Below the pieces are notes generated by a model. It ran no database searches, was not told the origin of the DNA, and saw only the letters and a program-made list of their open reading frames with translations. A program made the translations under genes and the position numbers. DNA of 64,000 bases, taken from contig JADLSH010000369.1 in the NCBI GenBank assembly GCA_016169945.1, forward strand, positions 5,660,001 to 5,724,000. Reading direction: 5' to 3'. Each line of letters opens with the position of its first letter. Position 1 is the first letter of the stretch. Positions 1 through 12,200 of the stretch are shown one piece after another. This DNA comes from Trachythela sp. YZ-2020. Lineage: Eukaryota; Cnidaria; Anthozoa; Malacalcyonacea; Clavulariidae.

Positions 1-3000
1 AATCTCTTACTGTATAATCTCTTACTGAAAAATATCTTACTGTATAATCTCTTACTGTATAATCTCTTACTGTATAATCTCTTACTGTATAATCTCTTAC
101 TGTATAATCTCTTACTGTATAATCTCTTACTGTATAATCTCTTACTGTATAATCTCTTACTGTATAATCTCTTACTGTATAATCTCTTACTGTATAATCT
201 CTTACTGTATAATCTCTTACTGTATAATCTCTTACTGTATAATCTCTTACTGTATAATCTCTTACTGTATAATCTCTTACTGTATAATCTCTTACTGTAT
301 AATCTCTTACTGAAAAATCTCTTACTGTATAATCTCTTACTGTATAATCTCTTACTGTATAATCTCTTACTGTATAATCTCTTACTGAAAAATATCTTAC
401 TGTATAATCTCTTACTGTATAATCTCTTACTGAAAAATCTCTTACTGTATAATCTCTTACTGTATAATCTCTTACTGTATAATCTCTTACTGAAAAATAT
501 CTTACTGTATAATCTCTTACTGTATAATCTCTTACTGTATAATCTCTTACTGAAAAATATCTTACTGTATAATCTCTTACTGTATAATCTCTTACTGTAT
601 AATCTCTTACTGAAAAATATCTTACTGTATAATCTCTTACTGTATAATCTCTTACTGTATAATCTCTTACTGTATAATCTCTTACTGTATAATCTCTTAC
701 TGTATAATCTCTTACTGTATAATCTCTTACTGTATAATCTCTTACTGTATAATCTCTTACTGTATAATCTCTTACTGTATAATCTCTTACTGTATAATCT
801 CTTACTGTATAATCTCTTACTGTATAATCTCTTACTGTATAATCTCTTACTGTATAATCTCTTACTGTATAATCTCTTACTGAAAAATATCTTACTGTAT
901 AATCTCTTACTGTATAATCTCTTACTGTATAATCTCTTACTGAAAAATATCTTACTGTATAATCTCTTACTGTATAATCTCTTACTGTATAATCTCTTAC
1001 TGTATAATCTCTTACTGTATAATCTCTTACTGTATAATCTCTTACTGTATAATCTCTTACTGTATAATCTCTTACTGTATAATCTCTTACTGTATAATCT
1101 CTTACTGTATAATCTCTTACTGTATAATCTCTTACTGTATAATCTCTTACTGTATAATCTCTTACTGTATAATCTCTTACTGTATAATATCTTACTGTAT
1201 AATCTCTTACTGTATAATCTCTTACTGTATAATCTCTTACTGTATAATCTCTTACTGTATAATATCTTACTGTATAATCTCTTACTGTATAATCTCTTAC
1301 TGTATAATCTCTTACTGTATAATCTCTTACTGAAAAATATCTTACTGTATAATCTCTTACTGTATAATCTCTTACTGTATAATCTCTTACTGTATAATCT
1401 CTTACTGTATAATCTCTTACTGTAATCTCTTACTGTATAATCTCTTACTGTATAATCTCTTACTGAAAAATATCTTACTGTATAATCTCTTACTGTATAA
1501 TCTCTTACTGAAAAATCTCTTACTGTATAATCTCTTACTGTATAATCTCTTACTGAAAAATATCTTACTGTATAATCTCTTACTGTATAATCTCTTACTG
1601 TATAATCTCTTACTGAAAAATCTCTTACTGTATAATCTCTTACTGTATAATCTCTTACTGTATAATCTCTTACTGTATAATCTCTTACTGAAAAATATCT
1701 TACTGTATAATCTCTTACTGTATAATCTCTTACTGAAAAATCTCTTACTGTATAATCTCTTACTGTATAATCTCTTACTGTATAATCTCTTACTGTATAA
1801 TCTCTTACTGTATAATCTCTTACTGTATAATCTCTTACTGTATAATCTCTTACTGTATAATCTCTTACTGTATAATCTCTTACTGTATAATCTCTTACTG
1901 TATAATCTCTTACTGTATAATCTCTTACTGAAAAATATCTTACTGTATAATCTCTTACTGTATAATCTCTTACTGTATAATCTCTTACTGTATAATCTCT
2001 TACTGTATAATCTCTTACTGTATAATCTCTTACTGAAAAATATCTTACTGTATAATCTCTTACTGTATAATCTCTTACTGTATAATCTCTTACTGAAAAA
2101 TCTCTTACTGTATAATCTCTTACTGTATAATCTCTTACTGTATAATCTCTTACTGTATAATCTCTTACTGAAAAATATCTTACTGTATAATCTCTTACTG
2201 TATAATCTCTTACTGAAAAATCTCTTACTGTATAATCTCTTACTGTATAATCTCTTACTGTATAATCTCTTACTGAAAAATATCTTACTGTATAATCTCT
2301 TACTGTATAATCTCTTACTGTATAATCTCTTACTGTATAATCTCTTACTGTATAATCTCTTACTGTATAATCTCTTACTGTATAATCTCTTACTGTATAA
2401 TCTCTTACTGAAAAATATCTTACTGTATAATCTCTTACTGTATAATCTCTTACTGTATAATCTCTTACTGTATAATCTCTTACTGTATAATCTCTTACTG
2501 TATAATCTCTTACTGTATAATCTCTTACTGTATAATTTACTGAAAATATCTTACTGTATAATCTCTTACTGTATAATCTCTTACTGTATAATCTCTTACT
2601 GTATAATCTCTTACTGTATAATCTCTTACTGTATAATCTCTTACTGTATAATCTCTTACTGTATAATCTCTTACTGTATAATCTCTTACTGTATAATCTC
2701 TTACTGTATAATCTTACTGTATAATCTCTTACTGTATAATCTCTTACTGTATAATCTCTTACTGTATAATCTCTTACTGTATAATCTCTTACTGTATAAT
2801 CTCTTACTGTATAATATCTTACTGTATAATCTCTTACTGTATAATCTCTTACTGTATAATCTCTTACTGTATAATCTCTTACTGTATAATCTCTTACTGT
2901 ATAATCTCTTACTGTATAATCTCTTACTGTATAATATCTTACTGTATAATCTCTTACTGTATAATCTCTTACTGTATAATCTCTTACTGTATAATCTCTT

Positions 3001-6000
3001 ACTGTATAATCTCTTACTGTATAATCTCTTACTGTATAATCTCTTACTGTATAATCTCTTACTGTATAATCTCTTACTGTATAATCTCTTACTGTATAAT
3101 CTCTTACTGTATAATCTCTTACTGTATAATCTCTTACTGTATAATCTCTTACTGTATAATCTCTTACTGTATAATCTCTTACTGTATAATCTCTTACTGT
3201 ATAATCTCTTACTGTATAATCTCTTACTGTATAATCTCTTACTGTATAATCTCTTACTGAAAAATATCTTACTGTATAATCTCTTACTGTATAATCTCTT
3301 ACTGTATAATCTCTTACTGTATAATCTCTTACTGTATAATCTCTTACTGTATAATCTCTTACTGTATAATCTCTTACTGTATAATCTCTTACTGTATAAT
3401 CTCTTACTGTATAATCTCTTACTGTATAATCTCTACTGTATAATCTCTTACTGTATAATCTCTACTGTATAATCTCTTACTGAAAAATATCTTACTGTAT
3501 AATCTCTACTGTATAATCTCTTACTGTATAATCTCTTACTGTATAATCTCTTACTGTATAATCTCTTACTGTATAATCTTACTGTATAATCTCTTACTGT
3601 ATAATCTCTTACTGTATAATCTCTTACTGTATAATCTCTTACTGTATAATCTCTTACTGTATAATCTCTTACTGTATAATCTCTTACTGTATAATCTCTT
3701 ACTGTAAAATATCTACTGTATAATCTCTTACTGTATAATCTCTTACTGTATAATCTCTTACTGTATAATCTCTTACTGTATAATCTCTTACTGTATAATC
3801 TCTTACTGTATAATCTCTTACTGTATAATCTCTTACTGTATAATATCTTACTGTATAATCTCTTACTGTATAATCTCTACTGTATAATCTCTTACTGTAT
3901 AATCTCTTACTGTATAATCTCTTACTGTATAATCTCTTACTGTATAATCTCTTACTGTATAATCTCTTACTGTATAATCTCTTACTGTATAATCTCTTAC
4001 TGTATAATCTCTTACTGTATAATCTCTTACTGAAAATATCTTACTGTATAATCTCTACTGTATAATCTCTTACTGTATAATCTCTTACTGTATAATCTCT
4101 TACTGTATAATCTCTTACTGTATAATCTCTTACTGTATAATCTCTTACTGTATAATCTCTTACTGTATAATCTCTTACTGTATAATCTCTTACTGTATAA
4201 TCTCTTACTGTATAATCTCTTACTGTATAATCTCTTACTGTATAATCTCTTACTGTATAATCTCTTACTGTATAATCTCTTACTGTATAATCTCTTACTG
4301 TATAATCTCTACTGTATAATCTCTTACTGTATAATCTCTTACTGTATAATCTCTTACTGTATAATCTCTTACTGTATAATCTCTTACTGTATAATCTCTA
4401 CTGTATAATCTCTTACTGTATAATCTCTTACTGTATAATCTCTTACTGTATAATCTCTACTGTATAATATCTTACTGTATAATCTCTACTGTATAATCTC
4501 TTACTGTATAATCTCTTACTGTATAATCTCTTACTGAAAAATATCTTACTGTATAATCTCTTACTGTATAATCTCTTACTGTATAATCTCTTACTGTATA
4601 ATCTCTTACTGTATAATCTCTTACTGTATAATCTCTTACTGTATAATCTCTTACTGTATAATCTCTTACTGTAAAATCTCTTACTGTATAATCTCTTACT
4701 GTATAATCTCTTACTGTATAATCTCTTACTGTATAATCTCTTACTGTATAATCTCTTACTGTATAATCTCTTACTGTATAATCTCTTACTGTATAATCTC
4801 TTACTGTATAATATCTTACTGAAAATCTCTTACTGTATAATCTCTTACTGTATAATCTCTTACTGTATAATCTCTTACTGTATAATCTCTTACTGTATAA
4901 TATCTTACTGTATAATCTCTTACTGTATAATCTCTTACTGTATAATCTTACTGTATAATCTCTACTGTATAATCTCTTACTGTATAATCTCTTACTGTAT
5001 AATCTCTTACTGTATAATCTCTACTGTATAATCTCTTACTGTATAATCTCTTACTGTATAATCTCTTACTGTATAATTCTTACTGTATAATCTCTTACTG
5101 TATAATCTCTTACTGTATAATCTCTTACTGAAAATCTCTTACTGTATAATCTCTTACTGTATAATCTCTTACTGTATAATCTCTTACTGTATAATCTCTT
5201 ACTGTATAATCTCTTACTGTATAATCTCTTACTGAATATCTTACTGTATAATCTCTTACTGTATAATCTCTTACTGTATAATCTCTACTGTATAATCTCT
5301 TACTGTATAATCTCTTACTGTATAATCTCTTACTGTATAATCTCTTACTGAATCTTACTGTATAATCTCTACTGTATAATCTCTTACTGTATAATCTCTT
5401 ACTGTATAATCTCTTACTGTATAATCTCTTACTGTATAATCTCTTACTGTATAATATCTTACTGTATAATCTCTTACTGTATAATCTCTTGCTGTATAAT
5501 ATCTTACTGTATAATCTCTTACTGTATAATCTCTTACTGTATAATCTCTTACTGTATAATCTCTTACTGTATAATCTCTTACTGTATAATATCTTACTGT
5601 ATAATCTCTTACTGTATAATCTCTTACTGTATAATCTCTTACTGTATAATCTCTTACTGTATAATCTCTTACTGTATAATCTCTTACTGTATAATCTCTT
5701 ACTGTATAATCTCTTACTGTATAATATCTTACTGTATAATCTCTTACTGTATAATCTCTTACTGTATAATCTCTTACTGTATAATATCTTACTGTATAAT
5801 CTCTTACTGTATAATCTCTTGCTGTATAATATCTTACTGTATAATCTCTTACTGTATAATCTCTTACTGTATAATCTCTTACTGTATAATCTCTTACTGT
5901 ATAATCTTACTGTATAATCTCTTACTGTATAATCTCTTACTGTATAATATCTTACTGTATAATCTTACTGTATAATCTCTTACTGTATAATCTCTTACTG

Positions 6001-7919
6001 TATAATCTCTTACTGTATAATCTCTTACTGTATAATCTCTTACTGTATAATCTCTTACTGTATAATCTCTTACTGTATAATCTCTTACTGTATAATCTCT
6101 TACTGTATAATCTCTTACTGTATAATATCTTACTGTATAATCTCTTACTGTATAATCTCTTACTGTATAATCTCTACTGTATAATCTCTTACTGTATAAT
6201 CTCTTACTGTATAATCTCTTACTGTATAATCTCTTACTGTATAATCTCTTACTGTATAATCTCTTGCTGTATAATCTCTTACTGTATAATCTTACTGTAT
6301 AATCTCTTACTGTATAATCTTACTGTATAATCTCTTACTGTATAATCTCTTACTGTATAATCTCTTACTGTATAATCTCTACTGTATAATCTCTTACTGT
6401 ATAATCTCTACTGTATAATCTCTTACTGTATAATCTCTTACTGTATAATCTCTTACTGTATAATCTCTTACTGTATAATCTCTACTGTATAATCTCTTAC
6501 TGTATAATCTCTTACTGTACAATCTCTTACTGTAAAATCTCTTACTGTATAATCTCTTACTGTATAATCTCTTACTGTATAATCTCTTACTGTAAAATCT
6601 CTTACTGTATAATCTCTTACTGTATAATCTCTTACTGTATAATCTCTTACTGTATAATCTCTTACTGTATAATCTCTTACTGTATAATCTCTTACTGTAT
6701 AATCTCTTACTGTATAATCTCTTACTGTATAATCTCTTACTGTATAATCTCTTACTGTATAATCTCTTAATGTATAATCTCTACTGTATAATCTCTTACT
6801 GTATAATCTCTTACTGTATAATCTCTACTGTATAATCTCTTACTGTATAATCTCTTACTGTATAATCTCTACTGTATAATCTTACTGTATAATCTCTACT
6901 GTATAATCTCTTACTGTATAATCTCTTACTGTATAATCTCTACTGTATAATCTCTTACTGTATAATCTCTTACTGTATAATCTTACTGTATAATTCTACT
7001 GTATTATCTCTTACTGTATAATCTCTTACTGTATAATCTCTTACTGTATAATCTCTTACTGTATAATCTCTTACTGTATAATCTCTTACTGTATAATCTC
7101 TTACTGTATAATCTCTTACTGTATAATCTCTTACTGTATAATCTCTTACTGTATAATCTCTTACTGTATAATCTCTTACTGTATAATCTCTTACTGTATA
7201 ATCTCTTACTGTATAATCTCTTACTGTATAATCTCTTACTGTATAATCTCTTACTGTATAATCTCTATCTGTATAATCTCTTACTGTATAATCTCTTACT
7301 GTATAATCTCTTACTGTATAATCTTACTGTATAATCTCTTACTGTATAATCTCTTACTGTATAATCTCTACTGTATAATCTCTTACTGTATAATCTCTTA
7401 CTGTATAATCTCTTACTGTATAATCTCTTACTGTATAATCTCTTACTGTATAATCTCTACTGTATAATCTCTTACTGTATAATCTCTTACTGTATAATCT
7501 CTTACTGTATAATCTCTTACTGTATAATCTCTTACTGTATAATATCTTACTGTATAATCTCTTACTGTATAATCTCTTACTGTATAATCTCTTACTGTAT
7601 AATCTCTTACTGTATAATCTCTTACTGTATAATCTCTTACTGTATAATCTCTTACTGTATAATCTCTTACTGTATAATCTCTTACTGTATAATCTCTTAC
7701 TGTATAATCTCTTACTGTATAATCTCTTACTGTATAATCTCTTACTGTATAATCTCTTACTGTATAATCTCTTACTGTATAATCTCTTACTGTATAATCT
7801 CTTACTGTATAATCTCTTACTGTATAATCTCTTACTGTATAATCTCTTACTGTATAATCTCTTACTGTATAATCTCTTACTGTATAATCTCTTACTGTAT
7901 AATCTCTTACTGTATAATC
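1..7919. repeat. 15-bp minisatellite array, about 528 units, open at the left edge
   Basis: The consensus unit is aatctcttactgtat, repeated head to tail for 7.9 kb and continuing past the window edge. Variants are a tat-to-aaa change, often followed by aatatc instead of aatctc, plus 14-bp (aatctctactgtat) and 13-bp (aatcttactgtat) units. The aaa/aatatc variants recur at 60- or 75-bp spacing in the first 2.5 kb, most clearly at 481-660. The 13- and 14-bp units appear mainly from 3.4 to 7.4 kb, and 7540-7918 is nearly uniform. Because 15 is a multiple of 3, long reading frames of pentapeptide repeats (LLYNL, KRLYS, DYTVR) run through it. I regard these as by-products, not genes. Confidence 0.98.
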
Positions 7920-7926
7920 TTGCCAT

Positions 7927-8677
7927 CTGCAGCAGGCATGTACTAAAACCCAAAACGGCAAAAACGAAACGAGCGAAACAACCAAAACGACCGGAACGAA
8001 ACGACAAAAACGAAACGACCGAAACAACCAAAACGAAATGACCAAAACGAAAATAATTTTTAAAAAATAACAAAAATCTCAAATTTACGGAGAAAATGAT
8101 CCTGAAGAGGAAATTTAACACATGAAAAGAGAATTGTAGACTATGTGTGTCGTTTTCATCATCGTTCAATACCCAATGGAAACGGACAACAATATAAATA
8201 AAACGCTGCCGAAAACAGTCAGTTTAACTTGAATGTGGAAGAAAATGGAATCATTGAATTTGGCGCCTAAACTGGCCATCATGGAAGCACTGGTTTTGCT
8301 GATTTTGATCACAGTGATTTTGACCCATTTTTGACCAGTGATTTTGACGCCATCTCAATACGGAGACCGAATTGCTCGAGGAAATGGTACATATTTCAAG
8401 GAATTAAATCTTATCTATTCATGTAAATAACCTATTGTTTTACAGTATGCATAAAGAGCGCAATGAGGTATAGAAAGCCACTCAAAAATACAATGTAATT
8501 AATGAGCATAATGTTTAGTTTATAAAATAGCACAATTGTTCACTTTGAGATTTTTGTTATTTTTTTGTAATTATTTTCGTTTCGGTCGTTTCGTTTTGGT
8601 TGTTTCGTTTCGGTCGTTTTGGTTGTTTCGCTCGTTTCGTTTTGCCGTTTCGGGTTTTAGTACATGCCTCTGCAGCA
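7927..8677. mobile_element. Foldback element with arms built of GAAACGACC-like short repeats
   Basis: The stretch 7927-8090 reads as the reverse complement of 8549-8677. Both arms run from ctgcag through catgtactaaaaccc into degenerate repeats of aaacgaccgaaacg and end at aacaaaaatctcaaa. The arms are about 130-165 bp and diverged, around an AT-rich centre of about 450 bp with no recognised protein. The left end abuts the minisatellite within a few bases. This is the structure of a foldback or non-autonomous inverted-repeat element. No target duplication can be read because the left flank is satellite. Confidence 0.75.
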
Positions 8678-8699
8678 TGATGTTAGTGAAACCCACCTT

Positions 8700-8984
8700 T
8701 TCGGTTAGTGTAGTCACGCGAGAGTATTACGTCATGCTAAATATTCCGCCATTTTGGGTAACATTATCGTGGATTTCATCGAAGTGCCGTGTCGCTTCAT
8801 ATATCTTGCGATATACGGAGAGTAACAAGCTATATCTTGCTTGAACAACGAGGAATATTTTGGTGCATAGTTTGTCGTTTTAGCATGTCTAGAACTGGAG
8901 TTATTAAGGAAAGATGAATCAGTGGTTTGAATTTTCCACCCAAAATGGCAAGTACGAGTTGTGACGTCACTTGCAAGGGCTGAA
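8700..8984. mobile_element. Small TIR element, family 1, copy A
   Basis: The left end reads ttcggttagtgtagtcacg and the right end is gtgacgtcacttgcaagggc followed by tgaa and ta. It aligns at both ends and in the middle (catgtctagaactggagtta) with the copy at 18501-18770. The terminal repeat is more worn than in that copy, and it lies directly beside the foldback element. Confidence 0.7.
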
Positions 8985-9149
8985 TATACGTAGTCTAGGA
9001 ATTTCTAAACTATAGAGCATTTCTTGAGCTATAATTTACTTATTTCTATCTAAATTATAGACTCAGATCATCATAACTGTATTTCTATTTTTATCTGATT
9101 GTTTTACATATATACATTTATTGTATAATTATACCACACAATCGTACAG

Positions 9150-9270
9150 GATTTTGGGGAATTTGAGATCGTCGTAAGTCCCGCTGAATGGCGAGGAAAA
9201 GAATGTTACATGATACATATTACAGAAGAAAGTATTGTGGAGGACGTACCTAAAGTCATCAATATCATTG
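9150..9270 (+). CDS. CATIP: CATIP exon (N-terminal part)
   Basis: Acceptor tacag|GATTTTGG, donor ATTG|gtatgg. It encodes 40 residues beginning DFGEFEIVVSPAEWRGKE, matching the early part of the CATIP domain in character. It starts in phase 0 and ends in phase 1. No upstream exon is certain; a donor-like gtacat at 8391 follows an open frame ending ELLEEM inside the foldback centre, which I treat as unproven. Confidence 0.65.
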
Positions 9271-12200
9271 GTATGGCCATTGCTAATTATGATTTAAATT
9301 GTTTAAAGTGCTTATATCACAAAAAATAATTTTTGATATTTAATAGAGAACAAAAAGTTAGTTAATAAGTTCTTTTACAGTTTTTAATTTTCGATTTTCG
9401 TTTGCGAGGTATATGCATTTAAATGGTGATTTTCGACCAAGAGTCTGGAACGAGCCTGTGTGACGTAACTTAAGGAACTCGTTTACGGCGCGCTATATGT
9501 ATTGACTTATCTGGCTTAGAGAAAACTGCTAGTGGGACTAAAAAATAAATATTATTCCATCAAAGCTAACCTTTATGTTGCCCACAAAATATACCAGAAG
9601 ATTCTGAAGGTGTACAAAATGTGACTGCAGGAGTTTGCAATGCAGAATTGACTGTCAATGCTTAAAGCAGACATGGCCTAAGTACGGCAGACAAGACACA
9701 ATTGCCTTCGTCTATTTGTGCTAAACCTTCGCAGGCGAGGTCATGTTTACAAATTATAACCAAAATATATATCCAGAAATTCTGATCAGAAAAGGCCAAC
9801 ATAATAACATAGAATATTTGCGACGCCAACTACAACAAACATTCCAAAATATACAAGCCGACGTTTTAGTTGCAAAGAATGCCATATGAACTGTCTGCTT
9901 GTTTGCCGATATCTACTGTTAGATCGTTGGCAATAGTTTGCAGACCGTACCTCCTCTGCGGTGGGCTAGACGACGAAACGATTGTAGAACACTCGCCTCC
10001 CGGTATGGTTATAATAATAAATGGCTGAAATATAAATATGCCGCGCGCCATCATCTCCGGCCGCAAGTATCTTAATTATATTACTTTATAACTGTCTGGA
10101 ATAGTAACAAGTCCTTGTTTGTGCCATTTTAAAGCGTTCTTGAACTATTTTTGACTGCGTATATGTAATATGATTTACATAGAAATGATGTGTCTTCTCT
10201 ATAGTAGCTGCGAACACCGTGACGAGACTGATCTGTCGGGATCATGCTTATGCTATACAGCTTATCATGTACCTTTTGTACAGGCTTATATTGCGCAAAT
10301 TTGACGCAGTCACTGCGAAAAGTACAAGGGGCATTCTTATTTCCTTAGACAACGTATTTAACACATTGTTGTCAAACATATTGGTGTTGTCCGACGGTTC
10401 TAATATATACAATCCGCTTGAAATGACAATGTTTACTTTTCGAGACAGGTCTGTGGCTCTTTGCGAAGCTTGTCAGTTGAGCAGTCTGAAGCGCTATCGG
10501 TTCTGGAATTGGAAATGTGAGATATATCCACCACTGAAGAGCTATAATGGAAAACGTAGCCATACCAAGGCTGTTTTCCATTCTTGAAAATTTAAATTTC
10601 TCAAACACAATAAATAAAAGAAGACTAGACTAGAGATCAAATAATCTATAATATTATATTATATTAAAGCAAACCATAGACGCACGCAGAGTTGTCACGC
10701 TTGTACCGTGCGTTATTGTAATAATCGCCACGAAATTTCAGCCACACAGTACAGTCCATACTCATACTGGGTCTCTGCTGGGCTGTGATCTGGTCATCAC
10801 TTTAAAATGGCAAAGCAATTCCTTTTTCAACTCAGTAAAATTATGTTTTGCCTTCCTGATGAAGCAATAATATACTAGTCAACACAGTAAAAGAAAAGCT
10901 TCCGTCCCTTAAGCTACGTCACACAAGTGTCGCGCCAGGCCATATATTTTTATAAATATCACAAAAATATATATCATACACAGTAGAACAAGGTTTTCAT
11001 ATTAATTGTTAAATGGGGTTCACGATTTACAGTATCACTATGCCAGACAGTTTAGAACATATGACAAATAAAATGGCTGATATAAATTTCACTAGCAGAG
11101 ACTATTTCCATAACACAACAAAGATTTTATTTAATTTTATGATGTCATTTGCTGATAGTCCATAATATACTACAATCAGGTATGTGAGAAAAATTGTAGA
11201 TGCATGGATGTTGTCAGAATGCCAGGTGTCCCTAACACACCCTTGCACAGTTTCAAAAGCCTTTTTAAACACATTGATACACGACTTCAACATGTGGTAT
11301 TCAGGGATGGAGGAACACAAATGAACTATTTATTCCACATGGATGTGTTAGCAAATAGGTCATATTATTGAAGTCTATTCATCAGTAGCAAATGTTAAAT
11401 ATGTTGAAAATCAGGAGTATAATTTGACACATGTATATAGTCTGTGAATAGAATGTATAAAGTATATATAAACACAGCATATCAGATCCATACATTGGCT
11501 AGAATTGACTAGTCAAAGCAGCAGTGTTCCATGCAAATGATTGCTTGAAAAGACATTAAATATAAGCGATTTAGTAATTTAGAGGAGAATTTGCCTCTGA
11601 GGGATATGAATTTCTATTATGAAATTATAAGTATGTGATTGTGACACTGTCTGCAATAAATGTCATGCCAAAAGGAGTATTGTACAGTCTTATCTTTTAC
11701 CGTCTTAACTATTATATACTATAAACAAGACTATATTTGTACACAATATTTTATTTAAAGAAATGTGACCACTATAAAATGTGGAATTGCTAAATCTGAA
11801 ATTAAAATGTGGGATTAGCATTCATGGTAGTCAAATATACTTTAGCATTGAGAACTTATGTGCATAAACAAGATGCTATATTTTACAATTTACGCGTCAA
11901 TGTTATATTAATATGTTGTAGTATTTCTTTATAATTATACCTTGATCTTCGTCCTTCGATAGTTCGACTGTTCACTGTTTCCCTGTTTAGTTTTCCTTCA
12001 GAAATAGAACCACTAAATTTTAAAGCATTCTTTCCGGTTTATCCATAGGTCTATCTTCGTATTTCCACGTTTTTATATTCGTTTTTATATGAATTAACGA
12101 CATTTTGTCAATCGCCATGTTGAATTTTAAGATCTAGCCTGCGAACAGGCAAAATTGAATGATGTAATGGCCTTGGAGAACATTACGTGATTACGTCATT

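Noticed and set aside
5489..5917. 142-codon ORF of LLYNL repeats
   Set aside because: It lies wholly in the minisatellite; the frame is open only because the unit is 15 bp.
1..7919. CRISPR-like array
   Set aside because: Units abut without unique spacers and the genome is animal; it is a tandem satellite.
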